NCBI GenBank assembly: GCA_964194935.1
Contig: CAXMOL010000127.1
Coordinates: 1-23,203, forward strand
Length of the DNA: 23,203 bases
Source of the DNA: JACZWZ01 sp964194935
Lineage (GTDB): Bacteria; Actinomycetota; Acidimicrobiia; Spongiisociales; UBA11373
Direction of reading: 5' to 3'
Position numbers and translations under genes: made by a program. Shown piece after piece: positions 1 to 8,514 of this stretch. Within the stretch, counting starts at the first letter, position 1, and each line of letters begins with the position of its first letter. The notes under the pieces were generated by a model. It ran no database searches, was not told the DNA's origin, and was given only the letters and a program-made list of their open reading frames with translations.

Positions 1-1
1 C

Positions 2-1291
2 ACTCTTGGTCTATCGGATATCTCCGATCTCTTTGCTCACCTTCCCGACGCAGTCAGACCCACGGCGCCGCTGGATCTGCCTGCTCCATTGGCCGAGATG
101 GAGGTCATGGCCCACATCAATGGCCTGGGCAAGTTGAACCGATCAGGTCTGGCAACCTTTGCCGGGGGAGGCATCTACGACCATTACCTGCCGCCGGTGG
201 TGCGCACGCTCACCATGCGCCCCGAGTTCGTCACCTCCTACACCCCCTACCAAAGCGAACTCTCTCAGGGCGTGTTGCAGATGTTGTTCCAGTACCAGTC
301 GATGATCTCCTCACTCACTGGGCTGCCGGTGGCGAACTCGTCGCTCTACGACGGTCCCTCCAGCGGTCTCGAAGCAATAAACATGGCGGTTGCCAACAAG
401 AAGCGCCCTGCTGTGTGGATCTCACGTGGAGTGCACCCGCATACCCGTGAGATCATCAACACCTTCGCCCACGCCCGCGGTATCGAGGTAGTGGAACACC
501 CCCTCGTCGGCGGTCGCACCGTCTGGACTGCCGAGGGCGCCCCGGAACCGGCAGCTCTGGTGATGTCGCAACCGAACTACCTCGGAGTGATCGAGGACTA
601 CGACGCAGCTCGCGCTATGGCCACCGAACACGGCGCCCTGGCCATCGCTGAACTCGACGCCATGATGCTGGGCATCCTTCGTAGCCCCGGCGATGCCGGC
701 TTCGATATCGCGTTCGCCGAAGGCCAGCCGTATGGCAATCCCATGTCCTACGGCGGCCCGGTCCTGGGAGTGTTCGCGGTTTCCGAGACTCTCATGCGCA
801 AGATCCCCGGGCGACTCGTCGGCAAGACCGTCGACTCCGAGGATCGGACCGCCTACACCCTGACCTTCCGCGCCCGGGAACAAGACATCCGGCGGGAAAA
901 GGCTTCATCGAACATCTGCACCAACCAATCGCTGAACGCGATCGCGGCGACCGTTCAGCTCGCCTGGCTCGGACCCAAAGGAATCGCCGAAGCGGCCCAT
1001 CTATCGGTCCAGAAGGCTCACTACCTGGCCAAGCGCCTCGAACAGATTCCCGGCGTCAAGATGGCCGCCCCTGACGCAGCGTTTGCCAGGGAATTTGCGA
1101 TCCTCACTCCAGAAGATCCCCATCGTGTCGTAGAAGAGATGGCCGAGCGCGGTTATCTGGCCGGTATCCCATTGTCGGACGACTTTCCCGAATTCGGCGG
1201 GGGCTTGTTGATTGCGGTGACGGAGCAAAGAACGGTGGCCGAGCTCGATGGCTACGTCGAAGCGCTGGGGGAGGTGTTGACGGATGACTGA
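2..1291 (+). CDS. gcvPA: Glycine dehydrogenase (decarboxylating) subunit 1, 5'-partial
   Basis: This is the N-terminal-type half of the split P-protein of the glycine cleavage system. Together with GcvPB it decarboxylates glycine and passes the aminomethyl group to lipoyl-GcvH in the cytoplasm. The reading frame is open from base 2, and the residues before the TTG at 89 (LGLSDISDLFAHLP, then PLDLP) match the family N-terminus. The gene therefore begins outside the window and TTG 89 is not the real start. About 429 codons are visible, so only some 10-20 residues are missing from a family of about 440-450. Family landmarks include a YTPYQ segment and a later NICTNQ segment. The stop overlaps the gcvPB start by 8 nt, indicating translational coupling. 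gcvT and gcvH are not in the window and may lie upstream. Confidence 0.95.
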   Translation, partial: TLGLSDISDLFAHLPDAVRPTAPLDLPAPLAEMEVMAHINGLGKLNRSGLATFAGGGIYDHYLPPVVRTLTMRPEFVTSYTPYQSELSQGVLQMLFQYQSMISSLTGLPVANSSLYDGPSSGLEAINMAVANKKRPAVWISRGVHPHTREIINTFAHARGIEVVEHPLVGGRTVWTAEGAPEPAALVMSQPNYLGVIEDYDAARAMATEHGALAIAELDAMMLGILRSPGDAGFDIAFAEGQPYGNPMSYGGPVLGVFAVSETLMRKIPGRLVGKTVDSEDRTAYTLTFRAREQDIRREKASSNICTNQSLNAIAATVQLAWLGPKGIAEAAHLSVQKAHYLAKRLEQIPGVKMAAPDAAFAREFAILTPEDPHRVVEEMAERGYLAGIPLSDDFPEFGGGLLIAVTEQRTVAELDGYVEALGEVLTDD

Positions 1292-2777
1292 TCCTGCCGG
1301 GCGCGCCAGCTCGCTTCCGCTCGTCGGTGGAGCCGAAGAACCCACCCTCGACCGGTTTTCGGTCGCAGGCCGCAGGGCCTCAAGCTTCCCCGCGCTCGAT
1401 GTCCCGGAGGCGGCCCTGGACCTTCCCGAAACGGCCGCCGCACCACCCGGACTGCCGGAAGTCTCTGAGCGTGATCTTGTCGCCCATGTGAACCGTCTGG
1501 CCCATCGCAACTTCGGCGTCGACCTCGGCGCCTATCCGCTGGGCTCGTGCACGATGAAGTACAACCCCAAGATCTGCGACTGGGCCGCAGAGCATCCCGA
1601 CTTCCGTGATCTCCATCCGGCTGCTCCTGCTGCGCTCACCCAGGGAGTGCTCGAGGTGTTGCTCGAAATCGAAGGGATTCTGTGCGAACTCACCGGCATG
1701 AGCCGGGCGACTTTCCAGCCGCCTGCCGGCGCCGCCGGCGAAATGACGGGACTGCTGATCATGCGGGCCTACCACGAGTCGCGAGGACGCAACCCGAGCG
1801 TGATCATCATCCCGGATTCCGCTCACGGCACCAACCCGGCCTCGGTCACTTTGGCCGGATACCAGGCACGTCAGATTCCCAGCGATGACCGTGGCATGGT
1901 CGACCTCGAAGCTCTCCGCGCTGCTACTGACGACGACGTAGCCGGGTTCATGCTGACCAACCCGAACACCCTTGGACTCTTTGAGGAAGACATCGTCGCC
2001 ATGGCAGAGATGATCCACGATGTCGACGGCTTGGTCTATTACGACGGCGCCAATCTCAACGCGATCCTCGGAGTGGCACGCCCGGGCGACATGGGTTTCG
2101 ATATCGTCCACTCCAACCTTCACAAGACGTTCGCCACACCTCACGGCGGAGGTGGCCCCGGCGCCGGCCCGGTCGCTGTTGCCGAACATCTCGTTCAATT
2201 CCTTCCCGGACCGATCCCGCAGCGCAATGGCGAAACAGTGGAATGGGTCAACCCCGAGCATTCGATTGGGCGAGTTCATGGACATCACGGCAACTTCCTC
2301 GTCGTCCTTCGTGCACTGACCTACATGCGAGCTCTCGGCGGCGATGGGCTCCGTCGAGTCGCCGAACACTCAGTGCTGAACGCCCGATATCTGGAATCCC
2401 TGTTGAGTGACCACTACGAGTTGCCCTACCCGGCTCCCTGCATGCACGAGTTCGTCGCCTCCGCCGGGGCTCTAAAGCGAGCAACGGGGGTCAGAGCGAT
2501 GGACATCGCCAAGGCACTGTTGGACTACGGGTTCCATGCACCCACGATGTATTTCCCTCTTGTCGTCGAAGAAGCGCTCATGATCGAGCCGACCGAGACC
2601 GAATCTCCCGAGACGATCGAGGCCCTGGCTGAGGCCTTCAACGAGATCGCGCAACGCTCAGCCGACGAGCCCGCCGCCATTCAAGCGGCCCCGCAGAACA
2701 CGCCCATTACCCGGCCCGATGATGCTCTGGCCGCTCGCCAGCCTGTGCTCACCTGGCACATGACTCCCGAAGAGTGA
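1284..2777 (+). CDS. gcvPB: Glycine dehydrogenase (decarboxylating) subunit 2 (PLP subunit)
   Basis: This is the PLP-binding half of the split P-protein, which forms the active decarboxylase with GcvPA. The SNLHKTF motif places the Schiff-base lysine at residue 281, followed by the glycine-rich HGGGGPGAGP loop. The 497-residue length is normal for the family. ATG 1284 overlaps the last 8 nt of gcvPA, which fixes the start. The first 40 or so residues (DRFSVAGRRA region) resemble the usual N-terminal extension. The stop overlaps the GTG of the next gene by 4 nt (GTGA), so gcvPA, gcvPB, ppgK and the hydrolase probably share one transcript. Confidence 0.96.
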   Translation: MTDPAGRASSLPLVGGAEEPTLDRFSVAGRRASSFPALDVPEAALDLPETAAAPPGLPEVSERDLVAHVNRLAHRNFGVDLGAYPLGSCTMKYNPKICDWAAEHPDFRDLHPAAPAALTQGVLEVLLEIEGILCELTGMSRATFQPPAGAAGEMTGLLIMRAYHESRGRNPSVIIIPDSAHGTNPASVTLAGYQARQIPSDDRGMVDLEALRAATDDDVAGFMLTNPNTLGLFEEDIVAMAEMIHDVDGLVYYDGANLNAILGVARPGDMGFDIVHSNLHKTFATPHGGGGPGAGPVAVAEHLVQFLPGPIPQRNGETVEWVNPEHSIGRVHGHHGNFLVVLRALTYMRALGGDGLRRVAEHSVLNARYLESLLSDHYELPYPAPCMHEFVASAGALKRATGVRAMDIAKALLDYGFHAPTMYFPLVVEEALMIEPTETESPETIEALAEAFNEIAQRSADEPAAIQAAPQNTPITRPDDALAARQPVLTWHMTPEE

Positions 2778-3517
2778 GTACATCACTCGGAATCGATGTC
2801 GGCGGGTCGGGTATCAAAGGTGCGCTCGTCGATCTCGACACGGGAGCGCTCACGACTGACCGCATCCGGATTCGGACGCCACTGCCCGCCACTCCAGCCG
2901 CGGTTGCGGCCACGATCGCCGAAGTGGCCGCGGGCACCGGATGGTTGGGCGACCGTTTTGGTTGCGCGCTTCCTGCAGTCGTAACCGACGGTTTGGTTCG
3001 AACCGCCGCCAATATCGATTCCTCCTGGATCGATATTGATGGGCGCGCCCTTCTGCAGGAGGCAGTAGGGGCATCCGCCGTTCTGCTCAACGACGCCGAC
3101 GCAGCCGGCTTGGCCGAGATGCGCTTCGGTGCCGGCCGCGATGAACCGGGGGTGGTGCTCGTGCTCACATTCGGCACCGGAATCGGCAGCGGGGTGTTCT
3201 CTGAGGGCGTGCTCGTGCCCAACACCGAACTGGGTCACATGGTGATCGACGGCGTCGAGGCGGAAGCGATTGCCTCGGCAAAGGCTCAGGAGGAAGAATC
3301 GCTCACCTTCGGTGAGTGGTCGAACCGGGTCAATCGATTTCTTGTCGCCGTCGAATCCATTCTGTGGCCAGATCTCATCGTCTTCGGCGGCGGGATCAGC
3401 AAGGAGTACGCCAAATACGCGGAACTCCTGCAAAGCCGGGCTCGCATCGTTCCGGCGACCTTCCGCAATGAAGCGGGCATCATCGGTGCAGCACTTGCAA
3501 CGCAGGAGGCAAAGTGA
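2774..3517 (+). CDS. ppgK: Polyphosphate glucokinase (ROK family)
   Basis: This cytoplasmic sugar kinase phosphorylates glucose using polyphosphate, and in many family members also ATP. The N-terminal phosphate-binding motif GIDVGGSGIKG is at residues 6-16. The central LTFGTGIGSGVF motif, ELGHMVIDG and C-terminal FGGGISK are typical of actinobacterial PPGK rather than general ROK kinases, and the ROK zinc-cysteine cluster is absent as expected. The 247-residue length fits the family at about 250-265. The GTG start overlaps the gcvPB stop (GTGA), and the gene ends with the same arrangement onto the next gene. The pairing with glycine cleavage has no obvious metabolic reason and may reflect simple cotranscription. 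Confidence 0.92.
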   Translation: MSTSLGIDVGGSGIKGALVDLDTGALTTDRIRIRTPLPATPAAVAATIAEVAAGTGWLGDRFGCALPAVVTDGLVRTAANIDSSWIDIDGRALLQEAVGASAVLLNDADAAGLAEMRFGAGRDEPGVVLVLTFGTGIGSGVFSEGVLVPNTELGHMVIDGVEAEAIASAKAQEEESLTFGEWSNRVNRFLVAVESILWPDLIVFGGGISKEYAKYAELLQSRARIVPATFRNEAGIIGAALATQEAK

Positions 3518-4317
3518 ATCCAGGTACCCGGACGGCGAATGACGGCACCACGATCGCCACGCAACGCTGGACAACCTCTTCACCAAGAGCAGCCATCGTG
3601 CTGGTCCATGGCCTGGCCGAGCACATCGGACGTTACGACCACGTCGGTTCGCAATTGGCAGCTCTGGGGTTCGACGTGCGTGGATCAGACTTGCGCGGCT
3701 TTGGCCGATCTGATGGTGAACGGGCCTACATCGAGGATTTCGACCAGTACACCGCCGATTTGGAAGGCGACGTCACCTCTGCGGCAGATCTCGGCGTTCC
3801 TGTGGTGCTCCTCGGTCATTCGCTGGGTGGCCTGATCGCCGCCCTTTACGCCGCCAGCGATCACCCCCAGCCCGACCTCCTGATCCTGTCGGCGCCGGCA
3901 GTCGCGGCCAAGGTGCCGGCAGCAAAGGCAGCCGTCGCCCGGCTGTTGGTCCGGGTGTTTCCCAAGATGAAGGTCTCCAACGGGCTAAAGGGCGATCAAT
4001 TGTCCAATGACCCGTCGGTGGGGGAGCAGTACTTTGCCGATCCCCTCGTCTATCCGAGGTCAACCCTCCGACTCGGAGTTGCCTTTATGGAGGCAATGCA
4101 GCGGTGCCGGGGTGTGCTTGACCGAATCACCCAGCCCACACTGGTGATCCACGGCGGAGCCGACACCATTGTCAATACCGCGTCTTCCGAACGCTTGGGG
4201 GATCTCCCCGGAACAACCCGGGTCGTGTTTGAAGAACTCCGACATGAGTCCTTCAACGAGGACGGCGGGCGGCTCGCCATCGCCACAGTCGCCGATTGGA
4301 TCGAGACTCAGCTGTAG
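3514..4317 (+). CDS. Alpha/beta hydrolase, monoacylglycerol lipase/lysophospholipase type
   Basis: This is a predicted serine hydrolase of the monoacylglycerol-lipase/lysophospholipase group (Hydrolase_4). The oxyanion motif HGLAEH is at residues 32-37, and the nucleophile elbow GHSLGG places Ser103. The acid is probably Asp217 (HGGAD) and the base His244 (RHESFNE). No signal peptide is visible, so it is likely cytoplasmic. The GTG start overlaps the ppgK stop by 4 nt and makes this the last gene of the gcv-ppgK run. Its 3' end overlaps the adenosine deaminase gene, which arrives from the other strand, by 10 bp. The substrate is not known; a monoacylglycerol or similar short ester is inferred from the family only. 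Confidence 0.88.
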   Translation: MNPGTRTANDGTTIATQRWTTSSPRAAIVLVHGLAEHIGRYDHVGSQLAALGFDVRGSDLRGFGRSDGERAYIEDFDQYTADLEGDVTSAADLGVPVVLLGHSLGGLIAALYAASDHPQPDLLILSAPAVAAKVPAAKAAVARLLVRVFPKMKVSNGLKGDQLSNDPSVGEQYFADPLVYPRSTLRLGVAFMEAMQRCRGVLDRITQPTLVIHGGADTIVNTASSERLGDLPGTTRVVFEELRHESFNEDGGRLAIATVADWIETQL

Positions 4318-5354
4318 CCGACGATCACACGCTCGATGACCAGATCCTTGGTGGCTTGGTCACAGAATGCGGCGTCGATAGCCCGCATCGTCACCAGTTC
4401 GAGGTCCTGCACATCAAAGCCGTGATGCTCGACGGCAAGCGCAAACTCATCGGTCGGCGTGATTCCGCTCATCAACCGGTTGTCGGTGTCAATCGTTATG
4501 CCGAATCCGGCCCGGTGAAGAAGCCCAACCGGGTGCGAGGCAGCATCCGGGTACATACCGGTGTGGATGTTGGACGTAATGCAGGTTTCCAGCACCAATC
4601 CGGTGTCGAGCACCGATTGAGCCACCGAACCCATGCTTGTGACCTCGCCATCGGCAAACTCGATGTCTTCGATCAGTCGCGACCCGTGACCGAGTCTTTC
4701 TGCTCCCACCTCCAGGGCGCCAACGATGCTCTGCACGCCGTCGCCTTCACCGGCATGAATCGTCAGATGTAGCCCACCTTGGCGGGCGACATCACACGCC
4801 TCACGATGTGCGGTGGCCGGGAAGCCGAGCTCGGGCCCGGCAAGATCAAAGCCGACCACTCCATCGCCGGCAAAGGCCACAGCCGCCTGAGCCACCTCGA
4901 CCGAATCCGATTCCTGGCGCATGGCATCGACGATGAGACGCATCGGCAGACCAAAGTCGTCCTCACCCCGCCGCAGTCCCGCCACCATGGCGGCGATGGC
5001 ACCGGTACGGTCGAGTCCTTGCCCGAGGCAAAGCGACGGCGCCATTCGCGTCTCTGCGTAGACAACGTTATGAGCAGCCAGGTCCTCGACCGATTCGTAT
5101 GCAACACGCTCAATCGACTCAGCCGTCTTCATGACCCCAACGGTGTGGACGAACGCCTCCAGGTACCGCTCCAGTGAGGCCGATTGGCCTTGAAAGAACC
5201 AATCAGTCAGCGCCTCGACGTCGGTTGCCGGCAGGTCGGTGTACCCGTTGGCAGCCGCAAGATCCAGGACTGTCTGCGGGCGAAGTCCACCGTCGAGGTG
5301 ATCGTGGAGAAGTACTTTGGGGAGGGTCTGGAGGTCTTGACGAGACATGGTCAC
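4308..5354 (-). CDS. add: Adenosine deaminase
   Basis: This enzyme converts adenosine or deoxyadenosine to inosine for purine salvage, with one catalytic zinc. The metal and catalytic residues are all visible: His17 and His19 in LHDHLDGG, His200 and Glu203 in HAGEG, His223 in RLGHGS, and Asp291 in TIDTDNRLMSG. The DTDNRLMSG ending is typical of actinobacterial members. The length of 348 residues is normal. Translation may start at GTG 5354 or at the ATG two codons later. The gene begins 6 nt after the upstream acetyltransferase stop, so the two form an operon. The stop lies inside the convergent hydrolase gene. Confidence 0.94.
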   Translation of the reverse strand: MTMSRQDLQTLPKVLLHDHLDGGLRPQTVLDLAAANGYTDLPATDVEALTDWFFQGQSASLERYLEAFVHTVGVMKTAESIERVAYESVEDLAAHNVVYAETRMAPSLCLGQGLDRTGAIAAMVAGLRRGEDDFGLPMRLIVDAMRQESDSVEVAQAAVAFAGDGVVGFDLAGPELGFPATAHREACDVARQGGLHLTIHAGEGDGVQSIVGALEVGAERLGHGSRLIEDIEFADGEVTSMGSVAQSVLDTGLVLETCITSNIHTGMYPDAASHPVGLLHRAGFGITIDTDNRLMSGITPTDEFALAVEHHGFDVQDLELVTMRAIDAAFCDQATKDLVIERVIVGYS

Positions 5355-5360
5355 GGGAGG

Positions 5361-5873
5361 TTAGCCATCGGAAGCCAGGTCCCATTGGGGGTGAGATTCC
5401 AGGATCGCCTCGCGCCACCAGCGCCGTTCGACAACATCTTCGGAGAAGAGCGTCCCGTGTTGGATTTCTCCCGGCACAAAGCCGTTGAACTCATAGAACT
5501 GTTCGCCTTCAAGGTTGCCCAGAAACACGTCGGCGGACACCGGAACACCGGGCGACAACCCCCTGATCGCGGTGAGTAGGGCAGTCCCAATGCCCTGGCG
5601 TCGCATCGTCGGATCGGCGGCAATGGCACTCACGTACACGACATCCGGGTCGATCTCACCGTCGGCGAAGCCCACGATTTCTCCGGACGCTGTTGCCACA
5701 AACACACCACCGCGCAGCAGCCGCCGACCCAGAGCCGACGGCGAGAAGTCGCGGAGTATGAGTCGGCCGATCGTGTCGGGCCGGAGCAGACCTTCATACG
5801 AAGCCCAGTGGGCGGACTCGGCAATCCGCCCGATTCCGAGCAGGTCCGCTCTGTAGGCCTTGCGAACGATCAT
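5361..5873 (-). CDS. GNAT-family N-acetyltransferase
   Basis: This is an acetyl-CoA-dependent acyltransferase of unknown substrate. The acetyl-CoA binding motif A is clear: VSAIAADPTMRRQGIGTALL spans residues 81-100, with the pyrophosphate-binding RRQGIG at 91-96. The later FYEFNGFVPGE segment is the usual GNAT C-terminal strand-helix motif. It has 170 residues and no membrane segments. The ATG at 5873 lies 6 nt after a TAGCTT hexamer (5880-5885, minus strand), consistent with a leaderless mRNA. It precedes the adenosine deaminase gene by 6 nt; a shared purine role is possible but not shown by the sequence. Confidence 0.88.
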   Translation of the reverse strand: MIVRKAYRADLLGIGRIAESAHWASYEGLLRPDTIGRLILRDFSPSALGRRLLRGGVFVATASGEIVGFADGEIDPDVVYVSAIAADPTMRRQGIGTALLTAIRGLSPGVPVSADVFLGNLEGEQFYEFNGFVPGEIQHGTLFSEDVVERRWWREAILESHPQWDLASDG

Positions 5874-5879
5874 GTTGCG

Positions 5880-5885
5880 AAGCTA
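5880..5885 (-). promoter_or_regulatory. Putative -10 hexamer TAGCTT, leaderless start of acetyltransferase gene
   Basis: On the minus strand TAGCTT is followed by six bases and then the ATG at 5873. This places the predicted transcription start at or next to the start codon. No Shine-Dalgarno sequence is present. It faces a second such element at 5916-5921. Confidence 0.5.
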
Positions 5886-5915
5886 CTCCGCGGTGCGGGA
5901 CGATGACTGAGAACG

Positions 5916-5921
5916 TACAAT
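5916..5921 (+). promoter_or_regulatory. Putative -10 hexamer TACAAT, leaderless start of coiled-coil gene
   Basis: TACAAT differs from the TATAAT consensus at one base and lies exactly 6 nt before the ATG at 5928, giving a predicted leaderless mRNA. No convincing -35 box was seen. Its upstream region overlaps that of the divergent promoter at 5880-5885. Confidence 0.55.
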
Positions 5922-5927
5922 CGGAGC

Positions 5928-7379
5928 ATGGAGCCGATGCTCATCGCCACGATCTCACTCGGCGCCCTCACCTTCTCGACATCTCTCCTCTGGTTCGGCG
6001 CTCGGCGAAGCCGCAAGAAGGCGCGACGACTCGCCACCGGGCTTCAAGGTGACCTCTCAGACGCGCGCCAGTCGGTGGCGACGCTGCGGCTGGGAGAGCG
6101 CGAGGCGGCCTGGGCCGCCGCCAAGGCAGCACAACGCCTGGATCGAGCACTGATCGATCTGGGCAAGGCGGACCATGACGTCGGGAGGCTCGAGACCGAC
6201 CTCGACGACCTGCGCTCTCGCCTCATCTCCGCCGATCGGGATTTGGAGCGCCTCCGCACCGACTACGACGAGGCGCTGACGCGCGTGGCGGTCCTCGAGG
6301 GCGACCTCGATCAGTCCCGTCTGGAGGTCGCTGAATCCGAGGAGCGAATCCCGGGCCTGAAGCAAAGACTGTCCGCGGTCATCAAGGAGCGCGACCAGCT
6401 CAGCTCGGTCGCTCAACGCACCGAGCAACTCCAGGCGGAGCTAGCCGCGCTCGGGCGGGTCCACCTGGAACTCACCGCAGTTCGCGATGAGAACGCCGCT
6501 CTTCGAGCAGAGATCGAAACACCGACCGTTGCCATCCAAGCGGAGCAGGATCACATCGAGCGCCTGCAGGACGAGGTCGACGAGCTGCGCGAACAGCTGG
6601 CTCAGGAGATGGCCACACCACGGACCGTGCCCGATCCGCGCGATCAAGCAACAATCGACCGGCTCATGACGTCTGAGGCAGCTCGGCAAGAGCTGGAACA
6701 CCAACTGACCGACATCAACGCGGCGCGGTCGGCCGAACAGCGCACGGCCGCCGAGCGCATCTCGGCTCTGGAGCCCCTCCATCTGGAAATCGTCGAGCGA
6801 GACCGTCGGCTCGCCGAGGTCGAAGACGGAATCGCTCAGATGGCGACGGCGAGAGATGCCGCCGTCACTGCCGTCGCCCAACTCGAGGAAGAACTCGAGG
6901 AGTTGCGCGCCACTCACCAGGGAGTCATCGAATCCGCAGCAGAGAAGATCACTCCTATCGCTCAAGATTCTTCCTACGCCGAATGGGATCGCCGCAGGCG
7001 AGAAAGCATCGCCGAATCGGTTCGCCAGGCCACCGGACGACTGGAGACGCAGGTCGAACATCTACGCACCGTCCTACAGGAAAAGGAGCAGCGGCTCCGA
7101 ATCGCTGATTCGACGCCTGCTCCGCCTGCTCCGCCTGCTCCGCCTGTTCCGCCTCCGCCTGCTCCGCGTCGGTCGTCGCGTCCGATTGTCACCATCCGCG
7201 GCATCGGTCCGGTGATTGCCGACATCCTCGCTGCACACGGTGTCACCACGATCGAGGAGGTTGCCGCTCTCACTGAAGCGGATATCGACCGACTGGCAGA
7301 GGTGATGCCGCTCTCCCACAATCCCGGTCGAATCCGGAGGGACGATTGGGTCGGCCAGGCAAAGGTGCTGCTGCGCTGA
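5928..7379 (+). CDS. Membrane-anchored coiled-coil protein with C-terminal helix-hairpin-helix domain
   Basis: No named family is recognised for this 483-residue protein. Residues 4-23 form one hydrophobic segment followed by a basic stretch (RRSRKKARR), so the bulk is probably cytoplasmic. Residues 40-390 are a long charged coiled coil rich in Glu, Arg, Leu and Ala. A proline-rich linker made of PPA repeats follows at about 395-413. The last 69 residues contain IRGIGPVIADILAAHGV followed by a TIEEVAALTEADI helix, the pattern of the helix-hairpin-helix fold found in DUF4332-like and other DNA-binding proteins. The architecture resembles membrane-tethered scaffold or DNA-associated proteins such as RmuC-like anchors, but no nuclease motif is seen. 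The 3' end overlaps the YqgE-family gene by 34 nt. Confidence 0.8.
   Translation: MEPMLIATISLGALTFSTSLLWFGARRSRKKARRLATGLQGDLSDARQSVATLRLGEREAAWAAAKAAQRLDRALIDLGKADHDVGRLETDLDDLRSRLISADRDLERLRTDYDEALTRVAVLEGDLDQSRLEVAESEERIPGLKQRLSAVIKERDQLSSVAQRTEQLQAELAALGRVHLELTAVRDENAALRAEIETPTVAIQAEQDHIERLQDEVDELREQLAQEMATPRTVPDPRDQATIDRLMTSEAARQELEHQLTDINAARSAEQRTAAERISALEPLHLEIVERDRRLAEVEDGIAQMATARDAAVTAVAQLEEELEELRATHQGVIESAAEKITPIAQDSSYAEWDRRRRESIAESVRQATGRLETQVEHLRTVLQEKEQRLRIADSTPAPPAPPAPPVPPPPAPRRSSRPIVTIRGIGPVIADILAAHGVTTIEEVAALTEADIDRLAEVMPLSHNPGRIRRDDWVGQAKVLLR
7116..7166 (+). repeat. 9-bp tandem repeat encoding a PPA linker
   Basis: Three perfect copies of CCTGCTCCG (7116-7142) are followed by CCTGTTCCG, a 6-bp partial unit and one more perfect copy. 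They encode the proline-rich linker between the coiled coil and the HhH domain. Such a repeat could vary in copy number. Confidence 0.85.
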
Positions 7380-7867
7380 ATACCGGCCAACTCCTGATCG
7401 CTGTGCCCGGAATGCTCGATCCCAACTTCGACGCCACCGTCGTGTATCTGTACGAAACAAGCGATGGAGCGGCCGGGGTAGTCATAAACCGACCAACAGA
7501 CATTCCGGTCAGCGATGTTCTGCCAACTCTCACCGACGCCGCAGCGCAGCCCGCCGTCGTGTTCCACGGCGGTCCGGTCGGTGTAGAGCATGCGCTGGTC
7601 ATCGGCGTCACGGATTCCGCCATCAATCTGCTGGATTTGGAGGCGGCTCCCGCAGCCGATGCGGTCAGGGTCTTCGCCGGCTATGCCGGTTGGGAACAGG
7701 GCCAGCTCGAACTGGAGATCGCCGAGGGCGCCTGGTTCGTGGCCGACGTCACCCCGGCTGATCTGCTGACACCAGAACCGGACGAGCTCTGGCGGAGCAT
7801 CTTCGGCCGCCAGAGCGGACTCATTCGGCGATACCGCAACTTCCCGGACGACCCGAGACTCAACTAG
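7346..7867 (+). CDS. YqgE/AlgH family protein (UPF0301)
   Basis: This is a small cytoplasmic protein of the UPF0301 family whose biochemical role is unsettled; AlgH in Pseudomonas was linked to alginate regulation. Family landmarks are the N-terminal GQLLIAVPGMLDPNFDATVV segment, GVVINRP, the FHGGPV motif and the AGYAGWEQGQLE segment. TTG 7346 is preceded by GGAGGG at 7336-7341 with 4-nt spacing, which supports this start inside the upstream gene. The alternative is CTG 7376, which overlaps the upstream stop as CTGA and has AAAGGTG before it. Either start leaves the conserved domain intact, and the overlap implies coupling to the coiled-coil gene. Confidence 0.92.
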   Translation: MGRPGKGAAALNTGQLLIAVPGMLDPNFDATVVYLYETSDGAAGVVINRPTDIPVSDVLPTLTDAAAQPAVVFHGGPVGVEHALVIGVTDSAINLLDLEAAPAADAVRVFAGYAGWEQGQLELEIAEGAWFVADVTPADLLTPEPDELWRSIFGRQSGLIRRYRNFPDDPRLN

Positions 7868-7894
7868 TTGCCGCCGGCCCAAAGGGGCTCGCTG

Positions 7895-8398
7895 CTAGTT
7901 GCTCGACGGCCGATAGAACGTGGCCAACTGGAGCACCGCCGCACCCAGGCCTCCGGCTGCGATCAGCGCACCGACGCCTCCGTCGAGCGATGCCGCAATG
8001 TCCAGCGACTCGTCCAGGGACCACTCACCCGGCCCAATGACGGCGACGGCCACCGCTGCGGCAATCAGCACCAACACGTATTCATACCCCTCGTCGGGAC
8101 GTGCCGACACGAAGAAGCCCGCAGCGCGGTGCACCGTCCAGAAGGCGACGAACATCATCGATACCAACCCTGCCGCGGCAAAAGAAGTCAGCAAGCCGGC
8201 TGCAAGCCCGACCCCGATCGCGATCTCGGCGAAGGTCATGAACGCCCATTGCAGCCCCGGACTCTTGAAACCGATCGAAGCCGTCCAGTTCATCGTCTTC
8301 TCGCGGTTTATGAAGTGCTTTACACCGTGGGCGACAAAGACGATTCCCAGCACCAACCGGAGGGTCAGCAGACCTGCGTTGAGAGCATCGGGCGTCAT
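7895..8398 (-). CDS. DoxX family membrane protein
   Basis: This 167-residue integral membrane protein belongs to the DoxX/DoxD-like group. The N-terminal LRLVLGIVFVAHGVKHF helix is the family signature, and about four hydrophobic helices follow (near residues 50-70, 75-93, 105-121 and 140-160). Family members have been linked to thiol or thiosulfate redox chemistry, but the function here is unknown. The ATG at 8398 is preceded by an AAAGGA ribosome-binding site. The gene is convergent with the YqgE-family gene, 27 nt away, and divergent from the DUF5996 gene. Confidence 0.88.
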   Translation of the reverse strand: MTPDALNAGLLTLRLVLGIVFVAHGVKHFINREKTMNWTASIGFKSPGLQWAFMTFAEIAIGVGLAAGLLTSFAAAGLVSMMFVAFWTVHRAAGFFVSARPDEGYEYVLVLIAAAVAVAVIGPGEWSLDESLDIAASLDGGVGALIAAGGLGAAVLQLATFYRPSSN

Positions 8399-8514
8399 TA
8401 CGATCCTTTCGTCGTACGGCGGAAACGGTCAACCGGGCGTCATTCTTCCCGAGTTGTGAGGGAAGATACCTCGCATCATTGCTGTTGTGGGGTCGAACCA
8501 TTGAGAGGACCGAC

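Noticed and set aside
1380..3586. Long minus-strand open frames opposite gcvPB and ppgK (329 and 267 codons)
   Set aside because: They lie antisense to clearly conserved genes, show no domain signature and reflect GC-rich codon bias.
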